In this document: positions 53,842 through 61,806 of the stretch, in pieces
Layout of the letters: each line of letters starts with the position of its first letter
How positions within the stretch are numbered: the stretch's first letter is position 1
Assembly: GCA_964523675.1 (NCBI GenBank)
Contig: CAZFZT010000003.1
Span: 1-64,000 of the forward strand
Length of the DNA stretch: 64,000 nt
Direction of reading: 5' to 3'
DNA from: CAZFZT01 sp964523675
Lineage (GTDB): Bacteria > Planctomycetota > Phycisphaerae > Phycisphaerales > SM1A02
The notes under the pieces: generated by a model
What the model was told of the DNA's origin: nothing
What the model saw: only the letters and a program-made list of their open reading frames with translations
The model's database searches: none
Position numbers and translations under genes: made by a program

Positions 53842-56800
53842 ATGGCCCCTTCCACGACAACCACCACGTCGCTACCCCCGCAAACAGGTCGGTATGAGCC
53901 GCCTGCACGTCCTCTTCGGACCGAGCCGTTCGACGCCAGCTTGGAGTCGGCCGCTGCCTCGATCGGTCGCGAACTGCTCAACCTTGCGCGCAAGCACCGT
54001 AGCGGTATTTTCTCCTCCGCCTTCTGGTCCGACAAACTCATGGACTGGGCCATGAAGGATGAAGCGTTCAAGGTGCAACTGTTTCGCTTCGTCGATACCT
54101 TTCCCACGCTGAAGACGCCCGCGCAGGTCCATGAACATCTCGTGGATTACCTCACGCAGCCGGGCGTCACGCTGCCGCCGTTTCTCGGCATGGGGCTCAA
54201 GGCGGGCGGACTGCTCAAAGGCACGATGACGAAAACCGTCTCCGGTCAGATCACATCCATGGCGGAGAAGTTCATTGCGGGCACCGACGCCGCCGATGCA
54301 CTGCCAAAGTTGAAAAAGTTGTGGTCGCGCGGCATGGCGTTCAGCGTCGATCTGCTTGGCGAGGCGTGCGTGAGCGATGCCGAAGCCGCCGTGTATCAGA
54401 AGAAGTACCTCGACCTCGTGGAGAACCTGCCGCGCGAAGTCAGCTCATGGAAGGCCGCGCCGCTGCTCGAAACCGATCATCTGGGGAGCATCCCGCGCAC
54501 GAACGTGTCGATCAAGATTTCCTCCCTCTACGCGCGGACCAATCCGATCGACATGGAAAGCTCGATACGCGGCCTGATGGATGCCATCGTACCGATCCTC
54601 GAGTCGGCGAAGAAGCATGGCGTGTTCATCAACTTCGACATGGAGCAGTTCGCGCTCAAGGATCTGACACTTGAACTGTTCATGCGCTGCTGCGAGCAGG
54701 TGGATTTCCACGCGGGGCTGGCGATGCAGGCCTATCTGCGTTCAGGCGACGACGATGCCGCGCGCATCATCGAATGGTCGAAGCGCACCGGCCGGCAGGT
54801 GACGGTGCGGCTGGTCAAGGGCGCGTACTGGGATTATGAAACCATCCACGCCGAGCAGCAGGGTTGGCCGGTGCCCGTGTGGAGCCGCAAGCGCGACACT
54901 GATGCCTGCTTCGAGCGCATGTCGCGACAGTTCATCGACGCGATTCCAACATCGCAAAGTGAAGGCGGCGTGAAGTTCGCGCTTGGTTCGCACAACGTGC
55001 GCTCGATTGCTGTCGCACTGGCCATGCTCGAGAAGCGCGGCCTACCGACCAGCGCCATTGAACTGCAAATGCTGCATGGCATGGCGGATCAACTCAAAGG
55101 CGCCTCCATCGACTACAAAGGTGGCCTGCGACTGCGCGAGTACGTGCCCGTGGGCGAGATGATCCCAGGCATGGCATATCTCGTCCGCCGCCTCCTCGAA
55201 AACACCTCGAACGAATCATGGCTTAAGGCCGGCTTCCTCGACAACGCTTCGCCGGACAACTTGCTCGCGTCACCTCACGCTGACCCAAAGACCACCACCG
55301 CCGATCCCGGTATCGAACGGATCGAGAACGCGCCCGAGCGTCATCAACTCTCGCCGGCAGTCGAAGGTGTCGGCGACGAGCGGCCGTTCTTCACTGAACC
55401 GCTGCGCGACTTCGCGGAGCGCGAGCAGAACGCTGCGTTCAAGCGCGCAATCGCCTCGGCTTCAGTGGCTCAAGTAGCCAACGACGGAACCGTCGATCAG
55501 GCACACACGATGATCGGCAAACTTCACAGCGCGTTCCCCGCATGGCGTGATACCGATCCACGCAAGAGGGCCGAGGTGCTGACGCGAGCCGCTCAGATCA
55601 TGCGCCGCCGCCGTGATGAACTTTCCGGCATCATCATCAAGGAGAACGGCAAGGGCTGGACCAACGCCGACGCCGATGTGTGCGAGGCAATCGACTTCTG
55701 CGAGTATTACGCGCGCATGGCTGTGCCGCTGTTTGAACATCAGCGCCTTGGCCGATTTGTCGGCGAACTCAATCAGCAGTTCTATCAGCCGCGCGGCGTG
55801 GCGGCGATCATCTCGCCATGGAACTTCCCGCTTGCAATCTGCTGCGGCATGACCGTTGCTGCGCTCGTTACCGGGAACACGGTCATCGTCAAGCCCGCTG
55901 AGCAGACACCGGCGATTGCGAAAGTTATGTGCGAGATTCTGTGGGAAGCCGGAGCGCCGCGCGATGTGCTTGCCTTCCTGCCCGGCCAGGGTGAAACGGT
56001 CGGCGCATCGATCGTGCGCGATCCGCGCATCGCCATCATCGCGTTTACTGGTTCCAAAGCCGTCGGCCTCGACATCATCAAGGCCGCGGGCATAACGCCC
56101 GACGATCAACCGTTCGTGAAGAAGGTCATCTGCGAGATGGGCGGCAAGAACGCCATCATCGTGGACGCCTCGGCTGATCTCGATGAAGCCGTCCTCGGCG
56201 TGCGCGACAGCGCGTTCGGCTTCCAGGGCCAGAAGTGTTCCGCATGCAGCCGCGTCATCGTCGTCGATACCGCGCACGACCTGTTTCTTGAGCGGCTGGT
56301 TGAATCAACGCGATCGCTCGTGATCGGCGATCCACTTCAACCCGGCACGGATGTCGGGCCGGTCATCGATCGCGAGGCGAAAGAAAAGATCCTCTCGTAT
56401 ATCGAGATCGGCAAACGCGAAGCACAGCTCGAACTTGGAATGGACGTCCCGGCCGGTCTTGAAGAGCGCGTGGGCAAACCATACGTCGGGCCTCATATCT
56501 TCAGCGGCGTGCGGCCGGAGCATCGCATTGCCAACGAAGAAATCTTCGGCCCGGTCCTGGCGGTCATGCGCGTGAAGAACTTCGATGAAGCGCTGGCCAT
56601 GGCAAATCAGCCGCCGTACAAACTCACCGGCGGCGTATTCAGCCGCAAACCGTCGCATCTTGATCGGGCCCGGCGTGAGTTCCGCGTCGGGAATCTTTAT
56701 CTCAATCGCGGCATCACCGGCGCGCTCGTCGGCCGCCAACCCTTTGGCGGTTTCGGCATGTCGGGCATCGGCTCCAAGGCCGGCGGCAGCGACTACCTGC

Positions 56801-56868
56801 TCCAGTTCGTCGAGCCGCGCGTTGTCACAGAGAACACCATGCGCCGCGGCTTCGCCCCCGGCTTGTAA
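53842..56868 (+). CDS. putA: bifunctional proline dehydrogenase / L-glutamate gamma-semialdehyde dehydrogenase
   Basis: 1008 residues, the short PutA type without a DNA-binding domain. The proline dehydrogenase part (about 30-480) shows SRTNVSIKISSLY-like and RLVKGAYWDYE FAD-site motifs. The aldehyde dehydrogenase part (about 520-990) has ISPWNFPLAI, the catalytic Cys near 799 (GFQGQKCSACSR) and GNLYLNRGITGA. It oxidises proline to glutamate in two steps, channelling the semialdehyde between domains. No signal peptide; cytosolic, membrane-associated. It stands alone in this strand context, with no proline transporter next to it. Confidence 0.96.
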   Translation: MAPSTTTTTSLPPQTGRYEPPARPLRTEPFDASLESAAASIGRELLNLARKHRSGIFSSAFWSDKLMDWAMKDEAFKVQLFRFVDTFPTLKTPAQVHEHLVDYLTQPGVTLPPFLGMGLKAGGLLKGTMTKTVSGQITSMAEKFIAGTDAADALPKLKKLWSRGMAFSVDLLGEACVSDAEAAVYQKKYLDLVENLPREVSSWKAAPLLETDHLGSIPRTNVSIKISSLYARTNPIDMESSIRGLMDAIVPILESAKKHGVFINFDMEQFALKDLTLELFMRCCEQVDFHAGLAMQAYLRSGDDDAARIIEWSKRTGRQVTVRLVKGAYWDYETIHAEQQGWPVPVWSRKRDTDACFERMSRQFIDAIPTSQSEGGVKFALGSHNVRSIAVALAMLEKRGLPTSAIELQMLHGMADQLKGASIDYKGGLRLREYVPVGEMIPGMAYLVRRLLENTSNESWLKAGFLDNASPDNLLASPHADPKTTTADPGIERIENAPERHQLSPAVEGVGDERPFFTEPLRDFAEREQNAAFKRAIASASVAQVANDGTVDQAHTMIGKLHSAFPAWRDTDPRKRAEVLTRAAQIMRRRRDELSGIIIKENGKGWTNADADVCEAIDFCEYYARMAVPLFEHQRLGRFVGELNQQFYQPRGVAAIISPWNFPLAICCGMTVAALVTGNTVIVKPAEQTPAIAKVMCEILWEAGAPRDVLAFLPGQGETVGASIVRDPRIAIIAFTGSKAVGLDIIKAAGITPDDQPFVKKVICEMGGKNAIIVDASADLDEAVLGVRDSAFGFQGQKCSACSRVIVVDTAHDLFLERLVESTRSLVIGDPLQPGTDVGPVIDREAKEKILSYIEIGKREAQLELGMDVPAGLEERVGKPYVGPHIFSGVRPEHRIANEEIFGPVLAVMRVKNFDEALAMANQPPYKLTGGVFSRKPSHLDRARREFRVGNLYLNRGITGALVGRQPFGGFGMSGIGSKAGGSDYLLQFVEPRVVTENTMRRGFAPGL

Positions 56869-56929
56869 CGATGCGACCGCGTTGAGCACCATGTGAGCGA
56901 ACTTCGCAATCGCCTAACGGTGCACCTCC

Positions 56930-57856
56930 TCACCCACGGCGCGCGCCAGTCCGCGCCGCCGGCAAATCCAGTCCATCAATCGTCCACAACAGCGCAAGCG
57001 ACCCGCGCAGGCGCGGCGGCAGGAGCGCGCGGATCGCAAGACGCATCACGCTGCGCCCGATCAGGAGTCCGACTACGAACGAAACGCATGCAACAACAAG
57101 GAACGCCAGCGCAACTCGCGGGCCGATTAACTCCATCGCCGCGTCCTCAAGATCGCTTGGCAACCACGGGCTCCACATATCCGATGCAACCAGCCAGTAC
57201 GCGGCGCAGACTCCGAACATCACAGCGCCCGCCAGCGGCAGCCATCGCCGCCGAACGTGCGGAAGCGCCAGCGACCACACAATGCCCAGCGCCGTCATCG
57301 CGAATCCCGCAATCGTCCACTGGCGCATCATCCGCCAGTCGACAAGCCGCATCCAGCCGCCATGCTCTGCGAAGAACGCGGCTCGATCGAAATCCTCCCA
57401 GAACTCGCGATGGAGTCTTGTGTACCTCGAGTGCCTTGTCGCGCTGGTGGAAACCCAGTCCCAGGACGGCGTTTCGACCTCAACCTCGAGTTCGGCGGCC
57501 CACGCCTCCTGCGCATCGCCCAGTGCATCTACGGCAGGGTTTACTGATGCGTAAGCAAGGGCGAACGATCCCCCCACGAGCGGAATCGGAGGAACGGTCA
57601 GAAGCATAAGGACACACAAAGCCCAAAGCGCCGCAAGGACAACCGCCCAGCGGCCGGCCCACCTGCCCAGCAGGGGATACTCCTGCACCGACGCGACCGT
57701 GCCGCACTCCGGGCAGCGCACGATCAGCATGTTGTAGTGGCTCTCGCGCACGATGTGCTGACCGCTGAGGTTGTAGCCGCACTTCACGCACAACCGATCG
57801 CCGCAGAGTTGACCGATCCGCTCCTCCGCCATGGTTGACGCGACCTGTTCCTGCAT
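56930..57856 (-). CDS. membrane protein with N-terminal zinc ribbon
   Basis: 308 residues from the ATG at 57856; the stop of the upstream gene overlaps it as TGATG. The ribbon is split: CVKCGYNLSGQHIVRESHYN then RCPECGTVA (about 23-54). Three or four transmembrane helices follow (WAVVLAALWALCVLMLLTV; PLAGAVMFGVCAAYWLVA; VALAFLVVACVSFVVGLLIG). The in-frame extension to 57979 is not expected to be translated. Third gene of a nadK operon. Function unknown. Confidence 0.85.
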   Translation of the reverse strand: MQEQVASTMAEERIGQLCGDRLCVKCGYNLSGQHIVRESHYNMLIVRCPECGTVASVQEYPLLGRWAGRWAVVLAALWALCVLMLLTVPPIPLVGGSFALAYASVNPAVDALGDAQEAWAAELEVEVETPSWDWVSTSATRHSRYTRLHREFWEDFDRAAFFAEHGGWMRLVDWRMMRQWTIAGFAMTALGIVWSLALPHVRRRWLPLAGAVMFGVCAAYWLVASDMWSPWLPSDLEDAAMELIGPRVALAFLVVACVSFVVGLLIGRSVMRLAIRALLPPRLRGSLALLWTIDGLDLPAARTGARRG

Positions 57857-58515
57857 CACGTTCCGCTCCTGCTTCTGCGCAGCCGCATGCGGCGTTTCCG
57901 CCAGCGCTGCCGCGCATTGAAGTGCACGATTCGCCGCAGCCGTGTCGCAACCGGCAGGCCCGCATACGAGATGATGCACATGATCGCAAAGATCGCAAGT
58001 GAGTTCCGCCAGTCAACCCAATCGAGGGACGGCGTGCGATCAGGCGAAACCCGTTCCATACGGTGGACGGCGACCGGCGCGATCCATCCGATCGCAACAA
58101 CAAAGACGACCCATCCGAGCCACTGCGTCTTTCGCGGCCAGTGGTTGAGCGCGCTGCCAAGCCACGCGCCCGTCACAATCGGCAACATAATCAGGCCGAT
58201 CGCTGCAAACGCCCTTCCAATGTCATCAAGCAACATGATCCTTCGCGGATCGATCAGCTTAGCGTGCATGTTCGCGCTCATAATCGTAAAGCCGGCAAGG
58301 AGAAGGATCACGACAACTTGCGCGGCGGCGACCAGAAGCGACTTGGTCAGCCGGCGAATGTCACGCCACCGCCGCTGAATCGGATGACGCCGCCGCACCT
58401 CCGAACGGCCGCAGCGCGAACAGGTTACGAGCGGCAGGCCGTAATGCGGTTCAATCCGCGCGCGATGCTGCGCCAGATCCAACCCGCACTCCAGACATAC
58501 ATGCGCAATCGCCAT
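57856..58515 (-). CDS. membrane protein with N-terminal zinc ribbon (coupled to the next gene)
   Basis: 219 residues, start preceded by GGAGAA. CLECGLDLAQHRARIEPHYG and TCSRCGRSE make the ribbon (about 8-42), with the same 'C..CG..L......R.E.HY' wording as the following protein, so the two are paralogs. Four hydrophobic helices follow (LLVAAAQVVVILLLAGFTIM, IGLIMLPIVTGAWLG). Its TGA overlaps the ATG of the next gene. It begins 11 nt after nadK ends, implying cotranscription. Confidence 0.85.
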   Translation of the reverse strand: MAIAHVCLECGLDLAQHRARIEPHYGLPLVTCSRCGRSEVRRRHPIQRRWRDIRRLTKSLLVAAAQVVVILLLAGFTIMSANMHAKLIDPRRIMLLDDIGRAFAAIGLIMLPIVTGAWLGSALNHWPRKTQWLGWVVFVVAIGWIAPVAVHRMERVSPDRTPSLDWVDWRNSLAIFAIMCIISYAGLPVATRLRRIVHFNARQRWRKRRMRLRRSRSGT

Positions 58516-58526
58516 GTCTTCTCCAA

Positions 58527-59393
58527 CTACACACCCCGTTCACGGTACGACGGCGGCGCGGCCCAGCGGAGTTTGTCGAGAAGAATTCGCCAGTACGTCG
58601 TCTTCGTGTTGACGACCAGGCGCGTTCGCATGCGATGTCGCTTGAAGACGATGTGCTGTCCCACCTTCACCGGCCAGGCGTCCTGACCGTCCGCAACGAG
58701 TGTGGTGCCGGGGTTCGCACGAAGAACCGTCGCGCGAATCTCACTGGCGCCGCTGACGACGATCGGCCGGAACGCAAGCGAATGAGCGGCGATCGGCGTA
58801 ATGGTCATGGCGTCGACGGCAGGATGCACAATCGGCCCGCCGGCCGAGACGTTGTACGCAGTCGAGCCGAGCGGCGTGGCGATGATGACGCCGTCGCCGT
58901 TGAGGTGCGGCCCTTCAGAGCCGTCAATGTCGATCGCCATCTCGATCATGCGGAACGGCTCGCCTGCGGTAATCACGCCGTCGTTGAGTGCGATTCCCTG
59001 ACTGACGACGTTCGTCGATTCATCGTCGATCCTCAGCTCGAGCATCAGGTGCTGGTGGATCGGCGGGTGCGGGCCGAACGCGACATCGGCTTGCTCAATC
59101 AATGACTTCTGGTCGAACTCAGCGAGGAAGCCAAGGCGGCCGATGTTGACGCCGATGATTGGCAGATCGAGGCCGCTGTTCGCAAGTCGCCGCGCCTGGC
59201 TGATGAGGGTGCCATCACCGCCGATCGCCAGCGCAACGTCCGCTTCAATTCCGGAAGGCAGCGGCTCGCCGTTCGCGCCGAACTGGCAGGAAATCTCGAT
59301 GCGTGCATCAAGCCCCCTGCGAAGCGCATCGAGCGTCTCGCGCACCTTCGGCCGATCGCAGTTAGCAAGCACCAGAACGCGCGGTCGCGACAT
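58527..59393 (-). CDS. nadK: NAD kinase
   Basis: 288 residues from the ATG at 59393; the frame is open to 59492, but the extra part is polar and non-homologous. It makes NADP from NAD with ATP. The GGDGT motif (LAIGGDGTLISQARR) and the NE/D...GxGxS-type region (IATPLGSTAYNVSAGGPIVHP) are intact. First gene of a nadK/zinc-ribbon/zinc-ribbon operon. TACAAT lies 7 nt before the start, so a leaderless mRNA is likely. Confidence 0.95.
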   Translation of the reverse strand: MSRPRVLVLANCDRPKVRETLDALRRGLDARIEISCQFGANGEPLPSGIEADVALAIGGDGTLISQARRLANSGLDLPIIGVNIGRLGFLAEFDQKSLIEQADVAFGPHPPIHQHLMLELRIDDESTNVVSQGIALNDGVITAGEPFRMIEMAIDIDGSEGPHLNGDGVIIATPLGSTAYNVSAGGPIVHPAVDAMTITPIAAHSLAFRPIVVSGASEIRATVLRANPGTTLVADGQDAWPVKVGQHIVFKRHRMRTRLVVNTKTTYWRILLDKLRWAAPPSYRERGV

Positions 59394-59400
59394 GATCGCT

Positions 59401-59406
59401 ATTGTA
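59401..59406 (-). promoter_or_regulatory. -10 hexamer 7 nt before nadK
   Basis: TACAAT on the minus strand, then 7 nt to the ATG at 59393. No Shine-Dalgarno is present. Confidence 0.45.
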
Positions 59407-59538
59407 TGGGCATTGCCGATCGCGGCCGGGTCTGACGAACCCCGTGAGGAAGACCCGGATCGGCTCTCGGATAGGCGGCTCTGCGAAAACATCCGGACCT
59501 TCCTCCTTCGTCGTCAGGTCCGGCGTCTTCTGGATGTG

Positions 59539-59838
59539 ATGAATCACGCTCAGAACCAACCTCGATTTCAGCGTGACGGCGACGATCTGCTGATCTTCAT
59601 CAAGGCGGTGCCCGGCGCTTCGCGCGATGCGGTGGCCGGTCTTGTCGGCGATCGGCTCAAGGTTCGCGTCGCCGCACCGCCCGAAGGTGGCAAGGCCAAC
59701 AAGGCGATCTGCGCCGTGATCTCCAAGGTGCTGGGACTCAGGTCACGCGAGGTGACGATTGAATCAGGTCATGCGTCCGCCGAGAAGACGCTGCGCATCC
59801 ATGCCGGCGATGACGCAATCCTGAAGAAGCTGCTGTAA
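59539..59838 (+). CDS. DUF167 (YggU) family protein
   Basis: 99 residues, the usual size, so I use the ATG at 59539 although the frame is open to 59143. The core LLIFIKAVPGASRDAVAG, LKVRVAAPPEGGKANKAI and HASAEKTLRI is diagnostic of DUF167 (YggU). The role of the family is not established. It lies just before a convergent UPF0316 gene (9 bp between the stops). Confidence 0.9.
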   Translation: MNHAQNQPRFQRDGDDLLIFIKAVPGASRDAVAGLVGDRLKVRVAAPPEGGKANKAICAVISKVLGLRSREVTIESGHASAEKTLRIHAGDDAILKKLL

Positions 59839-59847
59839 TCGCGGCTG

Positions 59848-60405
59848 CTATTTCTTCTTGATGATCGACCGCCAGCCGGTCGGCTGAAAGTTGCGCACAT
59901 ACGCTGCGGAGGTCATCCGAATGTCGTCAACGATGAAGTAACACTCCGGGTCGATTTCGCGCGCGATCTCGGCGACATCCATCGCTTGCCGTCGCTTGAC
60001 TTCTATGAAGAGCAGTTCAACCGGTCCCTGTCTGCCCCGACCGTCGATCTCGGTCACACGGTACCCCAACGATCGCATCAACCCGGCCATTTCACTCCCC
60101 TTTCGCGTGAAGATGCGCACAATCTGCTGCCCGAAGGCGATGTGCCGCTCGACCATAATGCCAAGGTAGTTCCCCGTCGCTGCGCCGAGCGCGAAAGCAA
60201 CGGCATACATCGGCGCTTCATGCACATGCTGAATCACCTTGGAGACGGCGACCACCCAGACGAGCACCTCGAAAAATCCGAGGAGCCACGCCGCCTTCGC
60301 CCTGCCGTTGATGACGCACACCGACCGAATCGTGCCGAGCGAAACGTCACAGATACGGGCAAGAAAGATGAGAATTGAAACGAGGGCGATGTAACCCCAT
60401 TCCAT
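59848..60405 (-). CDS. UPF0316-like (DUF2179/DUF5698) membrane protein
   Basis: 185 residues. Three transmembrane helices (GYIALVSILIFLARICDVSL; KAAWLLGFFEVLVWVVAVSK; APMYAVAFALGAATGNYLGIM) are followed by a cytosolic DUF2179 domain (QIVRIFTRKGSEMAGLMRSL, CYFIVDDIRMT). The SLGTIRSVCVINGRAKAAWL stretch matches UPF0316 proteins. The function is unknown; the DUF2179 part may bind a small ligand. The start is placed at the ATG at 60405 by homology. Confidence 0.88.
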   Translation of the reverse strand: MEWGYIALVSILIFLARICDVSLGTIRSVCVINGRAKAAWLLGFFEVLVWVVAVSKVIQHVHEAPMYAVAFALGAATGNYLGIMVERHIAFGQQIVRIFTRKGSEMAGLMRSLGYRVTEIDGRGRQGPVELLFIEVKRRQAMDVAEIAREIDPECYFIVDDIRMTSAAYVRNFQPTGWRSIIKKK

Positions 60406-60476
60406 ACGAGAGAGTCTCCATAAGAATTGCGAGTGCTCGTCAGGTCAGCCCCACGCACAGGAATCCAATGGCTGTC

Positions 60477-61610
60477 CTACGCAAACAATCCCTCCAGAAG
60501 ATCGACCACGCCCTTGCCCTGTGTCGCGATCGTCTCGTAGATCTTCCTGCCTGCTGAGATGTCGAGCAGTTCGCGCACGAGCTTGGATTCCCCGGCGAAG
60601 TCCGCCTTGTTGACGACAAACACATCGGCAATCTCGAGAATGCCGGCCTTATCCATCTGCACCGCATCCCCCATGCCCGGCACAACGACGACGGCGGTCT
60701 TGTCGACGTGCTGTCTGATGCGCGTCTCATTCTGACCCGCGCCGACGGTTTCAATGATCAACTTGTCAAAGCCGGCACCGCCGATCAAGTCGATGATCGC
60801 GGGGAGTGTGGAGTAATCCTCACCGCTGATCGCCAGCGAGCGATAGAAAACGTTCTCATCAACTGTATTGAAGTCCACGCGCAACCGATCGCCGAGCAGC
60901 GCGCCGTTGGTGATCGGGCTCATGGGATCGAACGCGACGACCGCCAGCCGCTCGCCGCGCCGAACAGCTTCGTTGGCCATGGCCGCAACAAGTGTTGACT
61001 TTCCCGCGCCTGGCGAGCCGGTAATGCCGATGACCTGCGCCGGCCGCTTGGTCGGAGCGGGCGTAAAATCCTTCGGCCGCTCTCCAAGCGTATGCGCGAT
61101 GCTCAGGTCGCGCGCCAATCGCGCAATCGGATGCGCCTCTGCCCTGTACGGCTCATATGGCTTCACGACCTCGCGCACACCGTCAACGATTTCTTGCATC
61201 GATGTGCCGGTGTGGTAGAGCCGATGGACGCCGGCATCGCGCATCGCCTGCACGTCTTCCTGCGGAATGATTCCGCCGACGTTGACGATCATGTCAGGCC
61301 GGCCGACCTTTGCGCATTCGTCGATCAACCGCGGCACGAGCACGAGATGCGAGTTCGACATCATTGAGCAGGCAATGACATCGACATCCTCATCGCGGGC
61401 CGAAATCGCCAGCGATCGCGGCGTCTGCCAAAGCCCGGAGTAGATCACATGAATGCCGCTGTCGCGCAGCGCGCGGGCGATGAGTTTGACGCCCCGATCA
61501 TGGCCGTCAAGGCCCATCTTGCCCAGGAGAACACGCGGCCGATGCGGCAGATCGGCGCAGCGGTCCAGTTTCTCAACAGCAGTCGTCGGCTCAATGGTGG
61601 GAACAGGCAT
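60477..61610 (-). CDS. cobalamin-binding domain fused to MeaB-type GTPase
   Basis: 377 residues from the ATG at 61610 (TAGACT is 8 nt upstream); the frame is open to 61781. The N-terminal B12-binding domain (about 25-150) has the DxHxxG motif (LDGHDRG, Asp35 and His37) as in methylmalonyl-CoA mutase. The C-terminal G-protein has a P-loop (GSPGAGKST, 199-206) and NKAD, matching MeaB/ArgK metallochaperones. In IcmF these two parts are fused to a mutase subunit; here the catalytic domain is absent. It probably loads or protects a mutase encoded elsewhere. Confidence 0.92.
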   Translation of the reverse strand: MPVPTIEPTTAVEKLDRCADLPHRPRVLLGKMGLDGHDRGVKLIARALRDSGIHVIYSGLWQTPRSLAISARDEDVDVIACSMMSNSHLVLVPRLIDECAKVGRPDMIVNVGGIIPQEDVQAMRDAGVHRLYHTGTSMQEIVDGVREVVKPYEPYRAEAHPIARLARDLSIAHTLGERPKDFTPAPTKRPAQVIGITGSPGAGKSTLVAAMANEAVRRGERLAVVAFDPMSPITNGALLGDRLRVDFNTVDENVFYRSLAISGEDYSTLPAIIDLIGGAGFDKLIIETVGAGQNETRIRQHVDKTAVVVVPGMGDAVQMDKAGILEIADVFVVNKADFAGESKLVRELLDISAGRKIYETIATQGKGVVDLLEGLFA

Positions 61611-61738
61611 GGGTGGCAAGTCTAGACGGTGAAACGGCGAGACGGTGATCCTCTGGCGCGGCAAGACGGGGATTTGACTCAATGGTACGGTCGTTGATGC
61701 GCAATCGTCTGAACCCTTGGACGGCCCCACACAAGGAC

Positions 61739-61762
61739 CGCCCCGCTCTGAAGAGCGGGGCG
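61739..61762. terminator. strong hairpin downstream of the P-type ATPase, no T-run
   Basis: An 11-bp stem (CGCCCCGCTCT with AGAGCGGGGCG) and a 2-nt loop. It follows the ATPase stop on the minus strand, but neither side has a T-tract. It could be a terminator or a processing site; the 196-bp spacer 61611-61806 has nothing else of note. Confidence 0.4.
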
Positions 61763-61806
61763 TTCTGAGGAGGACTCGCAAACTCAGGATGGAAAGGAGG
61801 TCTTCG

